This document shows, in pieces, positions 1 through 6,271 of a stretch of 10,699 nucleotides of DNA (its first letter is position 1; every line of letters begins with the position of its first letter). Source of the stretch: DMER01 sp003451645 (GTDB taxonomy: Bacteria; Pseudomonadota; Alphaproteobacteria; Micropepsales; Micropepsaceae). The DNA is taken from the NCBI GenBank assembly GCA_031976175.1, contig DALYLR010000065.1, forward strand, positions 1 to 10,699. The letters run 5' to 3'. The notes under the pieces are model-generated. The model searched no databases and was not told where the DNA came from. It saw nothing but the letters and a program-made list of their open reading frames with translations. The position numbers were made by a program, and so were the translations under genes.

Positions 1-2
1 GG

Positions 3-1109
3 GGCGTTGATGTTCTGATTGCGACGCCCGGCCGCCTGCTCGACCATTTCGAGCGCGGGAAGTTGCTGTTGACGCAAGTGCAAACCTTGATCGTCGACGA
101 AGCCGACCGGATGCTCGACATGGGCTTTATCCCGGATGTTGAGCGCATCTGCAAATTGCTGCCCTTTACCCGCCAGACCTTGTTCTTCTCCGCGACCATG
201 GCGCCGGAAATCACTCGGTTGACGGAGCAATTCCTGTCCAACCCGGCACGCATCGAAGTGGCCAAGCCCGCAACCGCCGCCTCCACCATCGAGCAGGCGG
301 TGATCCGCACCCCGCGCGAGGATTGGGCCAAGCGCGACGTGCTGCGCCACCTGATCCGCACACAGAATATCACCAATGGCATCGTGTTTTGCAACCGCAA
401 GACCGATGTGGCGACGCTCCACCGTTCGCTCGTCAAGCATGGCTTCTCCGCGGGCTGCTTGCATGGCGATATGAGCCAGCCGGACCGCTTGAAGACCTTG
501 GAGGCCTTCCGTGGCGGGTCGTTGCAGATCCTGGTAGCGAGCGATGTCGCGGCGCGCGGACTCGATATCCCGACCGTCAGCCACGTGTTCAACTTTGAGG
601 CGCCCGTGAACGCAGAGGACTATATCCACCGCATTGGCCGCACCGGCCGGGCGGGCCGCGCGGGCCATGCTTTCATGCTCGTCTCCGGCGAGGATGACCG
701 CAGGCTTGGCGCGATCGCGAAGCTAACGGGCACGGCAATTGCTGAGATCACCCTTGAGGGCTATGACTTTCCCGCTCCGCAAGAAGGCGCTAGCGGCAGG
801 CCGGAGCGCAAGAGCGGCCGCGACCGGTTCGCGAAAGGCGGCCGTGGTGAGCGGCGGCCTCGTCACATAGCTGCGGTGGCGGATGAAGCGTTGGCGGCAC
901 CCGTGGAACAACCACGCATGGCGAAACCCAGGCCGCAGCGCCCTGCCGCGGCGGCACCGGCACGCACTGAGGCGTCTGACCGTCGCAAGCCTCTGCACCG
1001 GGTTGAGGATGCCAGCGACAAGCCAGTGCTTGGCATGGGCGACCACGTGCCAGCCTTTATGATGCGCCCCCCTGCGCGTCCCCGGCGCCCGGCCTCAGAA
1101 GCGGCGTAA
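3..1109 (+). CDS. DEAD-box ATP-dependent RNA helicase, RhlE-like (5' end missing)
   Basis: The reading frame is open from the window edge, so the N-terminal Q motif and Walker A motif lie outside. Counting the first visible codon (nt 3) as residue 1, motif Ib (TPGR) falls near residue 10, the DEAD box of motif II at 32-35, SAT of motif III at 63-65, motif V (ARGLD) at 184-188 and motif VI (HRIGRTGR) at 209-216. These belong to the two RecA-like domains that unwind short RNA duplexes using ATP. From about residue 255 the protein becomes a basic, Arg/Gly/Pro/Ala-rich tail without folded-domain character, as in RhlE-type helicases active in ribosome assembly or RNA decay; such tails usually contact RNA. 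All visible helicase motifs are intact, so this is a gene cut by the window and not a pseudogene. A strong terminator starts about 20 nt after the stop. The exact subfamily cannot be fixed without the N-terminus. Confidence 0.95.
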   Translation, partial: GVDVLIATPGRLLDHFERGKLLLTQVQTLIVDEADRMLDMGFIPDVERICKLLPFTRQTLFFSATMAPEITRLTEQFLSNPARIEVAKPATAASTIEQAVIRTPREDWAKRDVLRHLIRTQNITNGIVFCNRKTDVATLHRSLVKHGFSAGCLHGDMSQPDRLKTLEAFRGGSLQILVASDVAARGLDIPTVSHVFNFEAPVNAEDYIHRIGRTGRAGRAGHAFMLVSGEDDRRLGAIAKLTGTAIAEITLEGYDFPAPQEGASGRPERKSGRDRFAKGGRGERRPRHIAAVADEALAAPVEQPRMAKPRPQRPAAAAPARTEASDRRKPLHRVEDASDKPVLGMGDHVPAFMMRPPARPRRPASEAA

Positions 1110-1127
1110 CGACCGCGCCAAAGAAAA

Positions 1128-1163
1128 CCCCGGCACTCCTTGAACGGAGGCCGGGGCTTTTTT
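1128..1163. terminator. Bidirectional intrinsic terminator between convergent genes
   Basis: A GC-rich hairpin pairs CCCCGGC and CTCC (1128-1139, with A1135 bulged) against GGAG and GCCGGGG (1146-1156), with a 6-nt loop. On the + strand it is followed by C and then six T (1158-1163), ending the helicase transcript. On the - strand the hairpin is followed by TTTTCTT (complement of 1121-1127), so it can also stop transcription of the DUF3011 gene, whose stop codon is at 1181-1183. This is the only textbook intrinsic terminator I see in the window. Confidence 0.88.
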
Positions 1164-1180
1164 GTGCGCTGAAAGAGAAT

Positions 1181-1825
1181 TTAGTAGATCACAAAGTCTG
1201 CGCGGCAACCATTGGCCACCCAGATGGCGCCCTGATAGAGGCCCCAATCGCGGCCATAGCGGCAGGATGCGGACGAAACCTTGCGATAGAGATCGACCCG
1301 CCCTGCGCCATAGACTGGGCAATAGGTCGTGCGATAGCCGCCCGACGCACAGTGAACGATCCGGCCGCCACGCGTATATTGGTCATAGCGGTTGCGGTCA
1401 GGGTAATAGGGCGAGGGCTGCTCCGGATACGGATAGCCATTATCCGAGGGCGGATAATAGGGCTGTTGCTGGTCCGGATAGGGATAGGGTTGCTGATTGG
1501 GATAGGGATAAGATTGCGGATACTCAGGATAATAGTAACCGTCACGCTGCGTGTAGCGGTCGCGCTCAGCAGCGCCAGCGGCCAGAATGCCCAAGGTCAA
1601 GAAGCCCAAACCAACAGCGGCAGCGGTTCCCGCATTGTTGCGCTTTTTCTTGTGGTGATGATGGTAGGGCCCGTGCCCGGGATGAGGATAGGGATAAGGA
1701 TGCGCGGAACGCTGCACCGCGCCACTCATCGCAGCCCCGGACACGCCAGACAATGCGCTAGGTGCGAGGCTCGTAAGGGCCACACTGACCGCAAGGCCCA
1801 TGGCGAGGATTTTGGATTTCAACAT
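1181..1825 (-). CDS. Secreted Tyr/Pro-rich protein with C-terminal DUF3011 domain
   Basis: 214 residues from the chosen ATG at 1825. This start gives a classic signal peptide (basic MLKSK, then a hydrophobic stretch to about residue 30); an in-frame ATG at 1936 would add 37 residues that do not look like an export signal and has no well-spaced ribosome site. Then come a His/Lys patch (about 42-62, including HHHHKKK), a small-residue hydrophobic segment resembling a glycine zipper (65-86), and a low-complexity Tyr-Pro-Gln region (97-150) with repeated PYPYP-type units. The C-terminal 60 residues match the DUF3011 pattern: Cys159, Cys169, Cys188 and Cys207 with DWG (193-195), IWV (201-203) and GCRADF. 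The four cysteines could form two disulphides in the periplasm or outside. The function of DUF3011 is not known to me; an envelope role is inference. The gene converges on the helicase and shares its terminator. Confidence 0.8.
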   Translation of the reverse strand: MLKSKILAMGLAVSVALTSLAPSALSGVSGAAMSGAVQRSAHPYPYPHPGHGPYHHHHKKKRNNAGTAAAVGLGFLTLGILAAGAAERDRYTQRDGYYYPEYPQSYPYPNQQPYPYPDQQQPYYPPSDNGYPYPEQPSPYYPDRNRYDQYTRGGRIVHCASGGYRTTYCPVYGAGRVDLYRKVSSASCRYGRDWGLYQGAIWVANGCRADFVIY

Positions 1826-1963
1826 TGCTTTCAGGCCTTTCTCATCCACCGCAGCGATCGTGCGGGCCACGCGCGCCCCACATTGACCGGCCCCTTGCGC
1901 GCCAAGGACCAGGCTGCCCCAGAGGTATCGGGACATTCCAGATTAAGGGTGTCTTAGCACAGA

Positions 1964-1980
1964 TGAACGCGATCTGAACG
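1964..1980 (-). promoter_or_regulatory. Direct repeat of TGAACG, candidate regulator site upstream of the DUF3011 gene
   Basis: TGAACG occurs at 1964-1969 and again at 1975-1980, 11 bp start to start, which is about one helical turn (CGTTCA twice when read in the direction of the DUF3011 gene). Such spacing is typical of tandem sites for OmpR-type response regulators. It lies about 140 bp upstream of the chosen start codon, in the 221-bp gap (1826-2046) between the cupin and DUF3011 genes. I see no convincing -35/-10 pair beside it, and no terminator behind the cupin gene in this gap. The regulator cannot be named from the sequence. Confidence 0.3.
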
Positions 1981-2046
1981 GTAATTATGCACCCGCTCAT
2001 GCTCGCCCGCTCCACAAAGGGCGTAAGGCCTTGAAATCGCGGCCAT

Positions 2047-2517
2047 TCACCCTATGGGTGTGCCGTCTTTGCGGGTATAGCCCATCTTGGGCGCGGTGTA
2101 ACGGCCCGCAGAAAAGCGCATATCGATGTCGCTATACTCCCCCCAATCGCGGTCATCGCGGGTGCCCACGACCAAAAACGAGGCCGCGGCGCCTGAGCGA
2201 TTCTGCAAGCAATGGCCATTGCGCTCGCCAGCCTTGAAGCCCGCGCAATCGCCTGGGCGCATGACATCCTCCCGGCCATCGGTCACCAGAATGAGTTCGC
2301 CCGCGATCATGTAGACCAGCTCATCCTCATGCATATGCCAGTGGCGCTGGGACGACCACACGCCTGGCGCCAAGGTCACGAGCTTGGCGCCAAATTGCGT
2401 GAGCCCTGCGGGCGCGCTCACATCAATCCACTCCCTGCCACGGCAAGGTTCGTCATAAGGGGCCGGGTAGCGCGTGCCTTTGCCGCGCGGTGCGGTTTCA
2501 AGATCGATCTTGGGCAT
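2047..2517 (-). CDS. Single-domain cupin protein
   Basis: 156 residues. Cupin motif 1 is visible as H59-x-H61-x4-E66-x6-G73, and motif 2 as PGD (88-90) followed by H102 and N106, giving the usual His/His/Glu/His metal-binding set of the beta-barrel. The N-terminus (MPKIDL) and the RHWHMHEDE core resemble a widespread family of small proteobacterial cupins with no settled substrate; members may be metal-dependent enzymes or small-molecule binders. The start is supported because the conserved N-terminus begins exactly there, although the upstream bases give only a weak ribosome site (GGA about 8 nt before ATG). The start codon is 1 nt from the edge of an inverted repeat, which appears to supply the promoter. 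It lies downstream of, and co-directional with, the aldehyde dehydrogenase, so co-transcription is possible but the intervening hairpins could interrupt it. Confidence 0.85.
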   Translation of the reverse strand: MPKIDLETAPRGKGTRYPAPYDEPCRGREWIDVSAPAGLTQFGAKLVTLAPGVWSSQRHWHMHEDELVYMIAGELILVTDGREDVMRPGDCAGFKAGERNGHCLQNRSGAAASFLVVGTRDDRDWGEYSDIDMRFSAGRYTAPKMGYTRKDGTPIG

Positions 2518-2518
2518 T

Positions 2519-2593
2519 TAGTGGTCCGAATCTGACATTTGCTTCCCATTTATACAGCGACCAGAGCAAATGTCAGATTCATCAGGACCACTA
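2519..2593. repeat. Bulged inverted repeat IR1 (hairpin repeat, copy 1)
   Basis: The left arm (2519-2543) is a perfect 25-nt reverse complement of the right arm (2565-2593), except that the right arm holds an extra ATCA at 2581-2584 between its 16-nt and 9-nt blocks. The loop is 21 nt (2544-2564). Read on the - strand, the bulge is TGAT on the 5' arm, 9 bp from the hairpin base. The outer base of the repeat is 1 nt from the cupin ATG. It is related to the second hairpin at 2608-2685, in opposite orientation. There is no coding capacity, and I find no third copy in the window. Confidence 0.92.
2549..2576 (-). promoter_or_regulatory. Candidate sigma70 promoter inside IR1, driving the cupin gene
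   Basis: On the - strand, CTGACA (complement of 2571-2576) is followed after 16 nt by TATAAA (complement of 2549-2554). Each hexamer matches the sigma70 consensus at 5 of 6 positions. The -35 lies in the hairpin arm and the -10 in its loop. Transcription would begin near 2541-2544, leaving a leader of about 25 nt before the cupin ATG. A transcript from here would contain only one arm and could not form the hairpin. Confidence 0.5.
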
Positions 2594-2607
2594 GCAAACT
2601 ATTGATC

Positions 2608-2685
2608 CTAGTGGAGCTTATGAATTTGCCATTCGCAACAGAGGTTGATGTCAGGGGGTAGCGAATGTCAAATTCGCTCCACTAG
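2608..2685. repeat. Bulged inverted repeat IR2 (hairpin repeat, copy 2)
   Basis: The left arm (2608-2636) pairs with the right arm (2661-2685): 10 bp, a 4-nt bulge TTAT (2618-2621) on the left arm, 7 bp, one C/T mismatch (2629/2668), then 7 bp. The loop is 24 nt (2637-2660). Read on the + strand it matches the - strand of the first hairpin in arm lengths, bulge position and most bases. Its outer arm contains the TAG stop codon of the aldehyde dehydrogenase (2682-2684). The spacer between the two hairpins is only 14 nt (2594-2607). The bases at the -10 position of the first hairpin are not conserved here, so no promoter is called. Confidence 0.9.
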
Positions 2686-4169
2686 CGTTTGATCTCCCCG
2701 GCCATGCGCTTGGTGAAGGCATCGCCATAGGGCGGCCGGATACCAGACAATTGCCCTTCGATCATCTTTCCGGTCGGCTGCGTATAGACGGATTTGCGGT
2801 GGCTGAACTGCCGGAAGCCGTCAACACCGTGATAGGACCCCATGCCAGACGGGCCGACCCCGCCAAAGGGCAAGTCCTCCATAGCGACATGCATGATGAC
2901 GTCGTTCACAGTGACGCCGCCAGAGGTCGTCCGTGTCAGGACCTTTTCGCGCTCAGGACCATCACCGCCAAAGTAATAAAGCCCCAAGGGCCGCGGATTG
3001 GCGTTGATGTAACCGATGGCTTCGTCAGAGGAGCTGTAGGTCTTGACCGGCAAGAGCGGACCAAAGATTTCCTCCTGCATGATTTTCATGTCATCGGTCG
3101 GATCGAGGACCAGAGTCGGCGGGATCTTATAGAATTCCTGCTGCGAGAAATCCTCGCGCGCGGGGTTGATCTCAACCAACTTGGCGCCCTTGGCGCGGGC
3201 ATCATCGAGATAGCCGCGCAGACGCTCATAATGGCGCAGATTGATCACAGAGGTGTAGTCGGGATTATCCTTCAGTGTCGGGAACATCTTGGCGGTGGCG
3301 CTCTGCGCCTTTTCCACGAATTCATCGCGCTGCGCCTGCGGAACCAGGACATAGTCCGGCGCCAGGCAAATTTGGCCGGCATTGAGCGTCTTGCCATTCA
3401 TGACACGGGCGGCCGCGAGCCCAACATCGGCCCCCTCCCCCACGATCACAGGCGACTTGCCGCCAAGTTCCAAGGTAACCGGCACGAGATTTTCGGCCGC
3501 CGCCCGCATGACGTGATAGGCAATCGAGGTCGAACCCGTGAACAACAGATGGTCAAAGGGCAGACGGGAGAAGGAAGCCCCCGCCTCCGGCCCGCCCAGG
3601 ATCACGGCGATCTCAGCCTCATCAAAGGCGGAGCGGAACATGCGGTCCATCAGTTCCGAGGTCGCGGGCGTATACTCCGATGGCTTGATCATAGCCCGAT
3701 TGCCCGCCGCCAGAATGCCCGCCAGCGGCGCGAAGGTCAGATTGACTGGGAAGTTCCAGGGCGCAATCACGCCGACCACGCCCAGCGGCTGATACTGAAT
3801 CTCAGCCTTGGCACCAAACCAGCCCAGGATAGCGGGCGTCGGCGAGCGCCGTTCGGTGCGCATCCATTTGCGCAAGTTAGCCTTGGCATGTTTGAGGGGC
3901 CCGATTGACCCGGCGACATCGGTCAGCTTGCTCATTTGCGGTGCGCGCGAGCCGAAATCCTTGCGCAGAGCCTCGGCGATTGCCTCTTGATGGTCGACCA
4001 AAAGGCCAATGCAGCGGTCCAAACGATCGATGCGCAGCTCAAACGAGGGAGGGCCATCGCGTAACTGCGCCTTGCGCTGCTTGTCCAGGATGGCGCGCAT
4101 GTGCTCCGCAGTTGAAGCTGATTGTGACGGTTCTGGCTTCCGTGCGGGGGATTGTTCTGCGAGGCTCAT
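2682..4169 (-). CDS. NAD(P)-dependent aldehyde dehydrogenase, coniferyl aldehyde dehydrogenase type
   Basis: 495 residues, a normal length. It oxidises an aldehyde to the carboxylic acid in the cytosol. Visible motifs are PWNFP (137-141, with the conserved Asn139), FTGST (210-214) of the cofactor-binding fold, the general base Glu234 in LELGGKSP, the catalytic Cys268 in NAGQICLAPDYVL, EEIFGP (366-371), and FGGVGPSGMGSYHG near the C-terminus. The APDYVL segment after the cysteine and the SGMGxYHG ending are typical of class-3 and coniferyl aldehyde dehydrogenases, as opposed to betaine- or succinate-semialdehyde types. The exact substrate cannot be read from the sequence; a lignin-derived or long-chain aldehyde is a guess. 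The ATG at 4169 has AGAGGA 8 nt upstream. The stop codon lies inside a hairpin repeat. It is divergent from the Anbu gene across 127 bp that must hold both promoters; I see no convincing hexamers there. Confidence 0.93.
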   Translation of the reverse strand: MSLAEQSPARKPEPSQSASTAEHMRAILDKQRKAQLRDGPPSFELRIDRLDRCIGLLVDHQEAIAEALRKDFGSRAPQMSKLTDVAGSIGPLKHAKANLRKWMRTERRSPTPAILGWFGAKAEIQYQPLGVVGVIAPWNFPVNLTFAPLAGILAAGNRAMIKPSEYTPATSELMDRMFRSAFDEAEIAVILGGPEAGASFSRLPFDHLLFTGSTSIAYHVMRAAAENLVPVTLELGGKSPVIVGEGADVGLAAARVMNGKTLNAGQICLAPDYVLVPQAQRDEFVEKAQSATAKMFPTLKDNPDYTSVINLRHYERLRGYLDDARAKGAKLVEINPAREDFSQQEFYKIPPTLVLDPTDDMKIMQEEIFGPLLPVKTYSSSDEAIGYINANPRPLGLYYFGGDGPEREKVLTRTTSGGVTVNDVIMHVAMEDLPFGGVGPSGMGSYHGVDGFRQFSHRKSVYTQPTGKMIEGQLSGIRPPYGDAFTKRMAGEIKR

Positions 4170-4296
4170 GGCGGGTTTCCTCTTGAAGCGGCTCTCTGCC
4201 GGACGTGATTCTTATGGATGTGCCTAGTCTAAACAAGGAAGTGGGGGCGACGCAAAGCAGGTCAAGGGTCCTATCGCCCTCGTTGCGGCGCTGCGC

Positions 4297-5061
4297 ATGA
4301 GTTACGCGCTAGGAATACGTGTTGAGGATGGTCTGATCCTGGCGGCCGATAGCCGGACCAATGCGGGGCCAGACCATGTGTCGGCCTTTCGCAAATTGCA
4401 CGTGTTTGAGCGGCCTGGCGAGCGGCTGATCGGATTGGCGGTCATTGGCAATCTGTCGCTGGCGCAGTCTTTGGTGGCAGTTCTGCGCGGTAATGGCGCC
4501 GCGGCCGGGAGGCCAAAATCCCTGGCGACCGAGTTCATGGAGGCCTCCTCGATGACCGATGCGGTCCGCATCGTGGGCGAAGCGGTTCGTGCTGTTGAGC
4601 TGCGCGATGGGGCAGCGCTCAGCCGTCATAACATCACTTTTGATGTAACTGTCTTGGCGGGCGGGCAAATCGGCAAAGAGCGCCATCGCCTGTTCCAGGT
4701 CTACCCTGCGGGCAACTTTATCGAGGCGAGCGAGGATGCCCCCTATTTTCAAATCGGTGAGCGCAAATATGGCAAAGCGGTGCTCGATCAAACCATCCAG
4801 GCCCGAACCGATCTAAGCAGCGCCTATTGCGCGGCCCTCTTGTCCATGGATGCAACCATGCAGAACAACGCCACGGTGGGCCCGCCCATTGACATCCTGG
4901 CATTGGAGCGCGACCGGCTGCGCCCCTCTATCGCCAAGCGCGTGCTGGACGATGATCAGCACATGGCGGATGTGCGCAGGCGCTGGAGCGCAGGCATTAG
5001 GGATTTGGTAAGTGTGTTGCCAGAACCGCCCGGCCTTTCCGCCCGCACACGAACACGCTGA
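4297..5061 (+). CDS. Anbu-type bacterial proteasome homologue (Ntn-hydrolase peptidase family)
   Basis: 254 residues, about the size expected for Anbu. The N-terminal pattern MSYALGIRVEDGLILAAD then SRTNAG and FRKLHVF is characteristic of this 20S-proteasome beta-subunit relative. With the initiator Met removed, Ser2 would be the N-terminal nucleophile, Asp18 matches proteasome Asp17, and Lys33 the catalytic lysine. The usual family nucleophile is Thr, so Ser is worth noting. The Met-Ser boundary fixes the start, although no good ribosome site precedes it. Family members form oligomeric rings or helices in the cytosol; their substrates are poorly defined. Anbu genes often sit with genes for an ATP-grasp protein, an alpha-E protein and a transglutaminase-like protein. 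None is here: the neighbours are a divergent ALDH and a diguanylate cyclase 118 bp downstream. Confidence 0.88.
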   Translation: MSYALGIRVEDGLILAADSRTNAGPDHVSAFRKLHVFERPGERLIGLAVIGNLSLAQSLVAVLRGNGAAAGRPKSLATEFMEASSMTDAVRIVGEAVRAVELRDGAALSRHNITFDVTVLAGGQIGKERHRLFQVYPAGNFIEASEDAPYFQIGERKYGKAVLDQTIQARTDLSSAYCAALLSMDATMQNNATVGPPIDILALERDRLRPSIAKRVLDDDQHMADVRRRWSAGIRDLVSVLPEPPGLSARTRTR

Positions 5062-5107
5062 GCGCTCGCCTTAACCGGTCCTTTCGAGTTTTCCCGGATA
5101 GTCGCTG

Positions 5108-5149
5108 CACAATTGTGGGAGAGGCTCATCAGGCACGCGCATCATGCGC
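5108..5149. promoter_or_regulatory. Two small palindromes upstream of the diguanylate cyclase gene
   Basis: In the 118-bp gap after the Anbu gene there is a perfect 10-bp palindrome CACAATTGTG (5108-5117), and 19 bp further on GCGCATCATGCGC (5137-5149), which has 6-bp arms around a single base. Either could be an operator for the cyclase gene, whose start codon is about 30 bp away. No clear -35/-10 pair is visible. Short palindromes arise by chance, so this is weak. Confidence 0.2.
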
Positions 5150-5179
5150 AGCCGATGGCCATCGTGAATGAGGGTTCAG

Positions 5180-6253
5180 ATGCAGTATTGGGAAATGCCC
5201 GACCAGGCACAAGCTCTGTCGCAAAAGGCGCTTGAGCTGCTCAAACAGCACACCATCTCAGCGACGCCCTCCAACTACGAACTATTCTTTCAGTATTGCG
5301 TCAGCCAAAACCGGGACCTAGTCGAGGCACTCGACGCGCAGCTCGCCAACCCCGATGGTGTGGATGCCGCCGTCCTGCAAGCTCTCTATGAGCGGCACTG
5401 CCGCAAGGGCACGGCTGGCGAGGCGGTCGCCGACATTGGCTCGCGCATGCAGGAAGAGATCAAGCGTCTCGCCTCCCTGTTGGAGAGCACGGGCAACGAT
5501 ACGTCCGCCTATGGCAAGACCCTGAACGCGTTTGCGGTCCAATTGGACAAGGGCGAGGTCTCGACGCAATTGCGCACACTGCTGGCGGGCGTCGCTGCCG
5601 CAACGCGCGCGATCGAAGCGCGCAACCGCAATCTCGAAAGCCAGCTGATGCAGTCGGGTGAAGAGATCAAGACCTTGCGCGGGCGCCTTGAGTCCTTGCG
5701 CATGGAGAGCCTCGTCGATCCCTTGACGACGCTGGCCAACCGCCGCTGCTTCGATGAAAAGATCGAAGAGGCAGTGGTCGAGGCGCTGGCCGAAGGCCAA
5801 GACCTGTGCGTTCTGGTCGGGGATATCGATCACTTCAAGCGCTTCAATGATACCTGGGGCCATGCGACAGGGGACCAAGTGCTGAAGCTCGTGGCCCATT
5901 GCTTCAAGGCCAATGTCAAAGGCCGCGACACGGCCGCGCGCTATGGCGGCGAAGAGTTCATCGTGGTCATGCCGCAAACGGCCCTGCCCAATGCGGTCAC
6001 GGTGGCCAATCAAATCCGCAATGCGGTGGAGACCAAAAAGATCGTCAAACGCTCGACGGGCGAGACCCTGGGCGCCATTACCGTTTCCATTGGTGCGGCG
6101 CGTTACAGGCCTGGCGAGTCCATCCCCGACCTGATCAATCGCGCGGACCAATGCCTCTACAGCGCCAAGAATCTGGGCCGCAACCGCGTCGTCCATGAGG
6201 ATCAGATGGAAGAGATCCGCAACTTTGGCGGTGTGGTCACCGCGGCGGAATAG
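5180..6253 (+). CDS. Cytosolic diguanylate cyclase (GGDEF domain)
   Basis: 357 residues. The ATG at 5180 is preferred over the in-frame ATG at 5168 because GAGGG (5170-5174) sits 5 nt before it; the 5168 start would overlap that site. There are no membrane segments. An N-terminal helical region (about 1-125, with ATPSNYELFFQY near 28-39) is followed by a probable coiled coil (140-180) and then the GGDEF domain, starting at DPLTTLANRR (180-189). The signature GGEEF at 256-260 is an active form, and DIDHFKRFND (215-224) carries the metal-binding Asp. It should make cyclic di-GMP from two GTP and so affect motility or attachment. The inhibitory I-site is degenerate: KGRD (247-250) in place of RxxD, so product feedback may be weak. 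The coiled coil suggests dimerisation as the activating step. No sensor domain is recognised at the N-terminus. Confidence 0.93.
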   Translation: MQYWEMPDQAQALSQKALELLKQHTISATPSNYELFFQYCVSQNRDLVEALDAQLANPDGVDAAVLQALYERHCRKGTAGEAVADIGSRMQEEIKRLASLLESTGNDTSAYGKTLNAFAVQLDKGEVSTQLRTLLAGVAAATRAIEARNRNLESQLMQSGEEIKTLRGRLESLRMESLVDPLTTLANRRCFDEKIEEAVVEALAEGQDLCVLVGDIDHFKRFNDTWGHATGDQVLKLVAHCFKANVKGRDTAARYGGEEFIVVMPQTALPNAVTVANQIRNAVETKKIVKRSTGETLGAITVSIGAARYRPGESIPDLINRADQCLYSAKNLGRNRVVHEDQMEEIRNFGGVVTAAE

Positions 6254-6271
6254 GGCTTTCGCCATAACACT

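Noticed and set aside
1826..1936. Upstream ATG at 1936 for the DUF3011 gene
   Set aside because: It would put 37 non-conserved-looking residues before a proper signal peptide; the ATG at 1825 is the better start.
1352..1957. + strand frames of about 200 codons opposite the DUF3011 gene
   Set aside because: They arise from the low-complexity GGATAG-type repeats that encode the Tyr-Pro region; the - strand carries the DUF3011 signature.
2518..2685. CRISPR array or intrinsic terminator as the explanation for the hairpins
   Set aside because: There are only two units, in inverted orientation, with unrelated 21-24 nt loops and no regular spacers; neither hairpin is followed by a T-run in either direction.
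2751..3908. 385-codon open frame antisense to the aldehyde dehydrogenase
   Set aside because: Its sequence is the Arg/His/Gly-rich type produced by reading a high-GC gene backwards, while the opposite strand has every ALDH motif.
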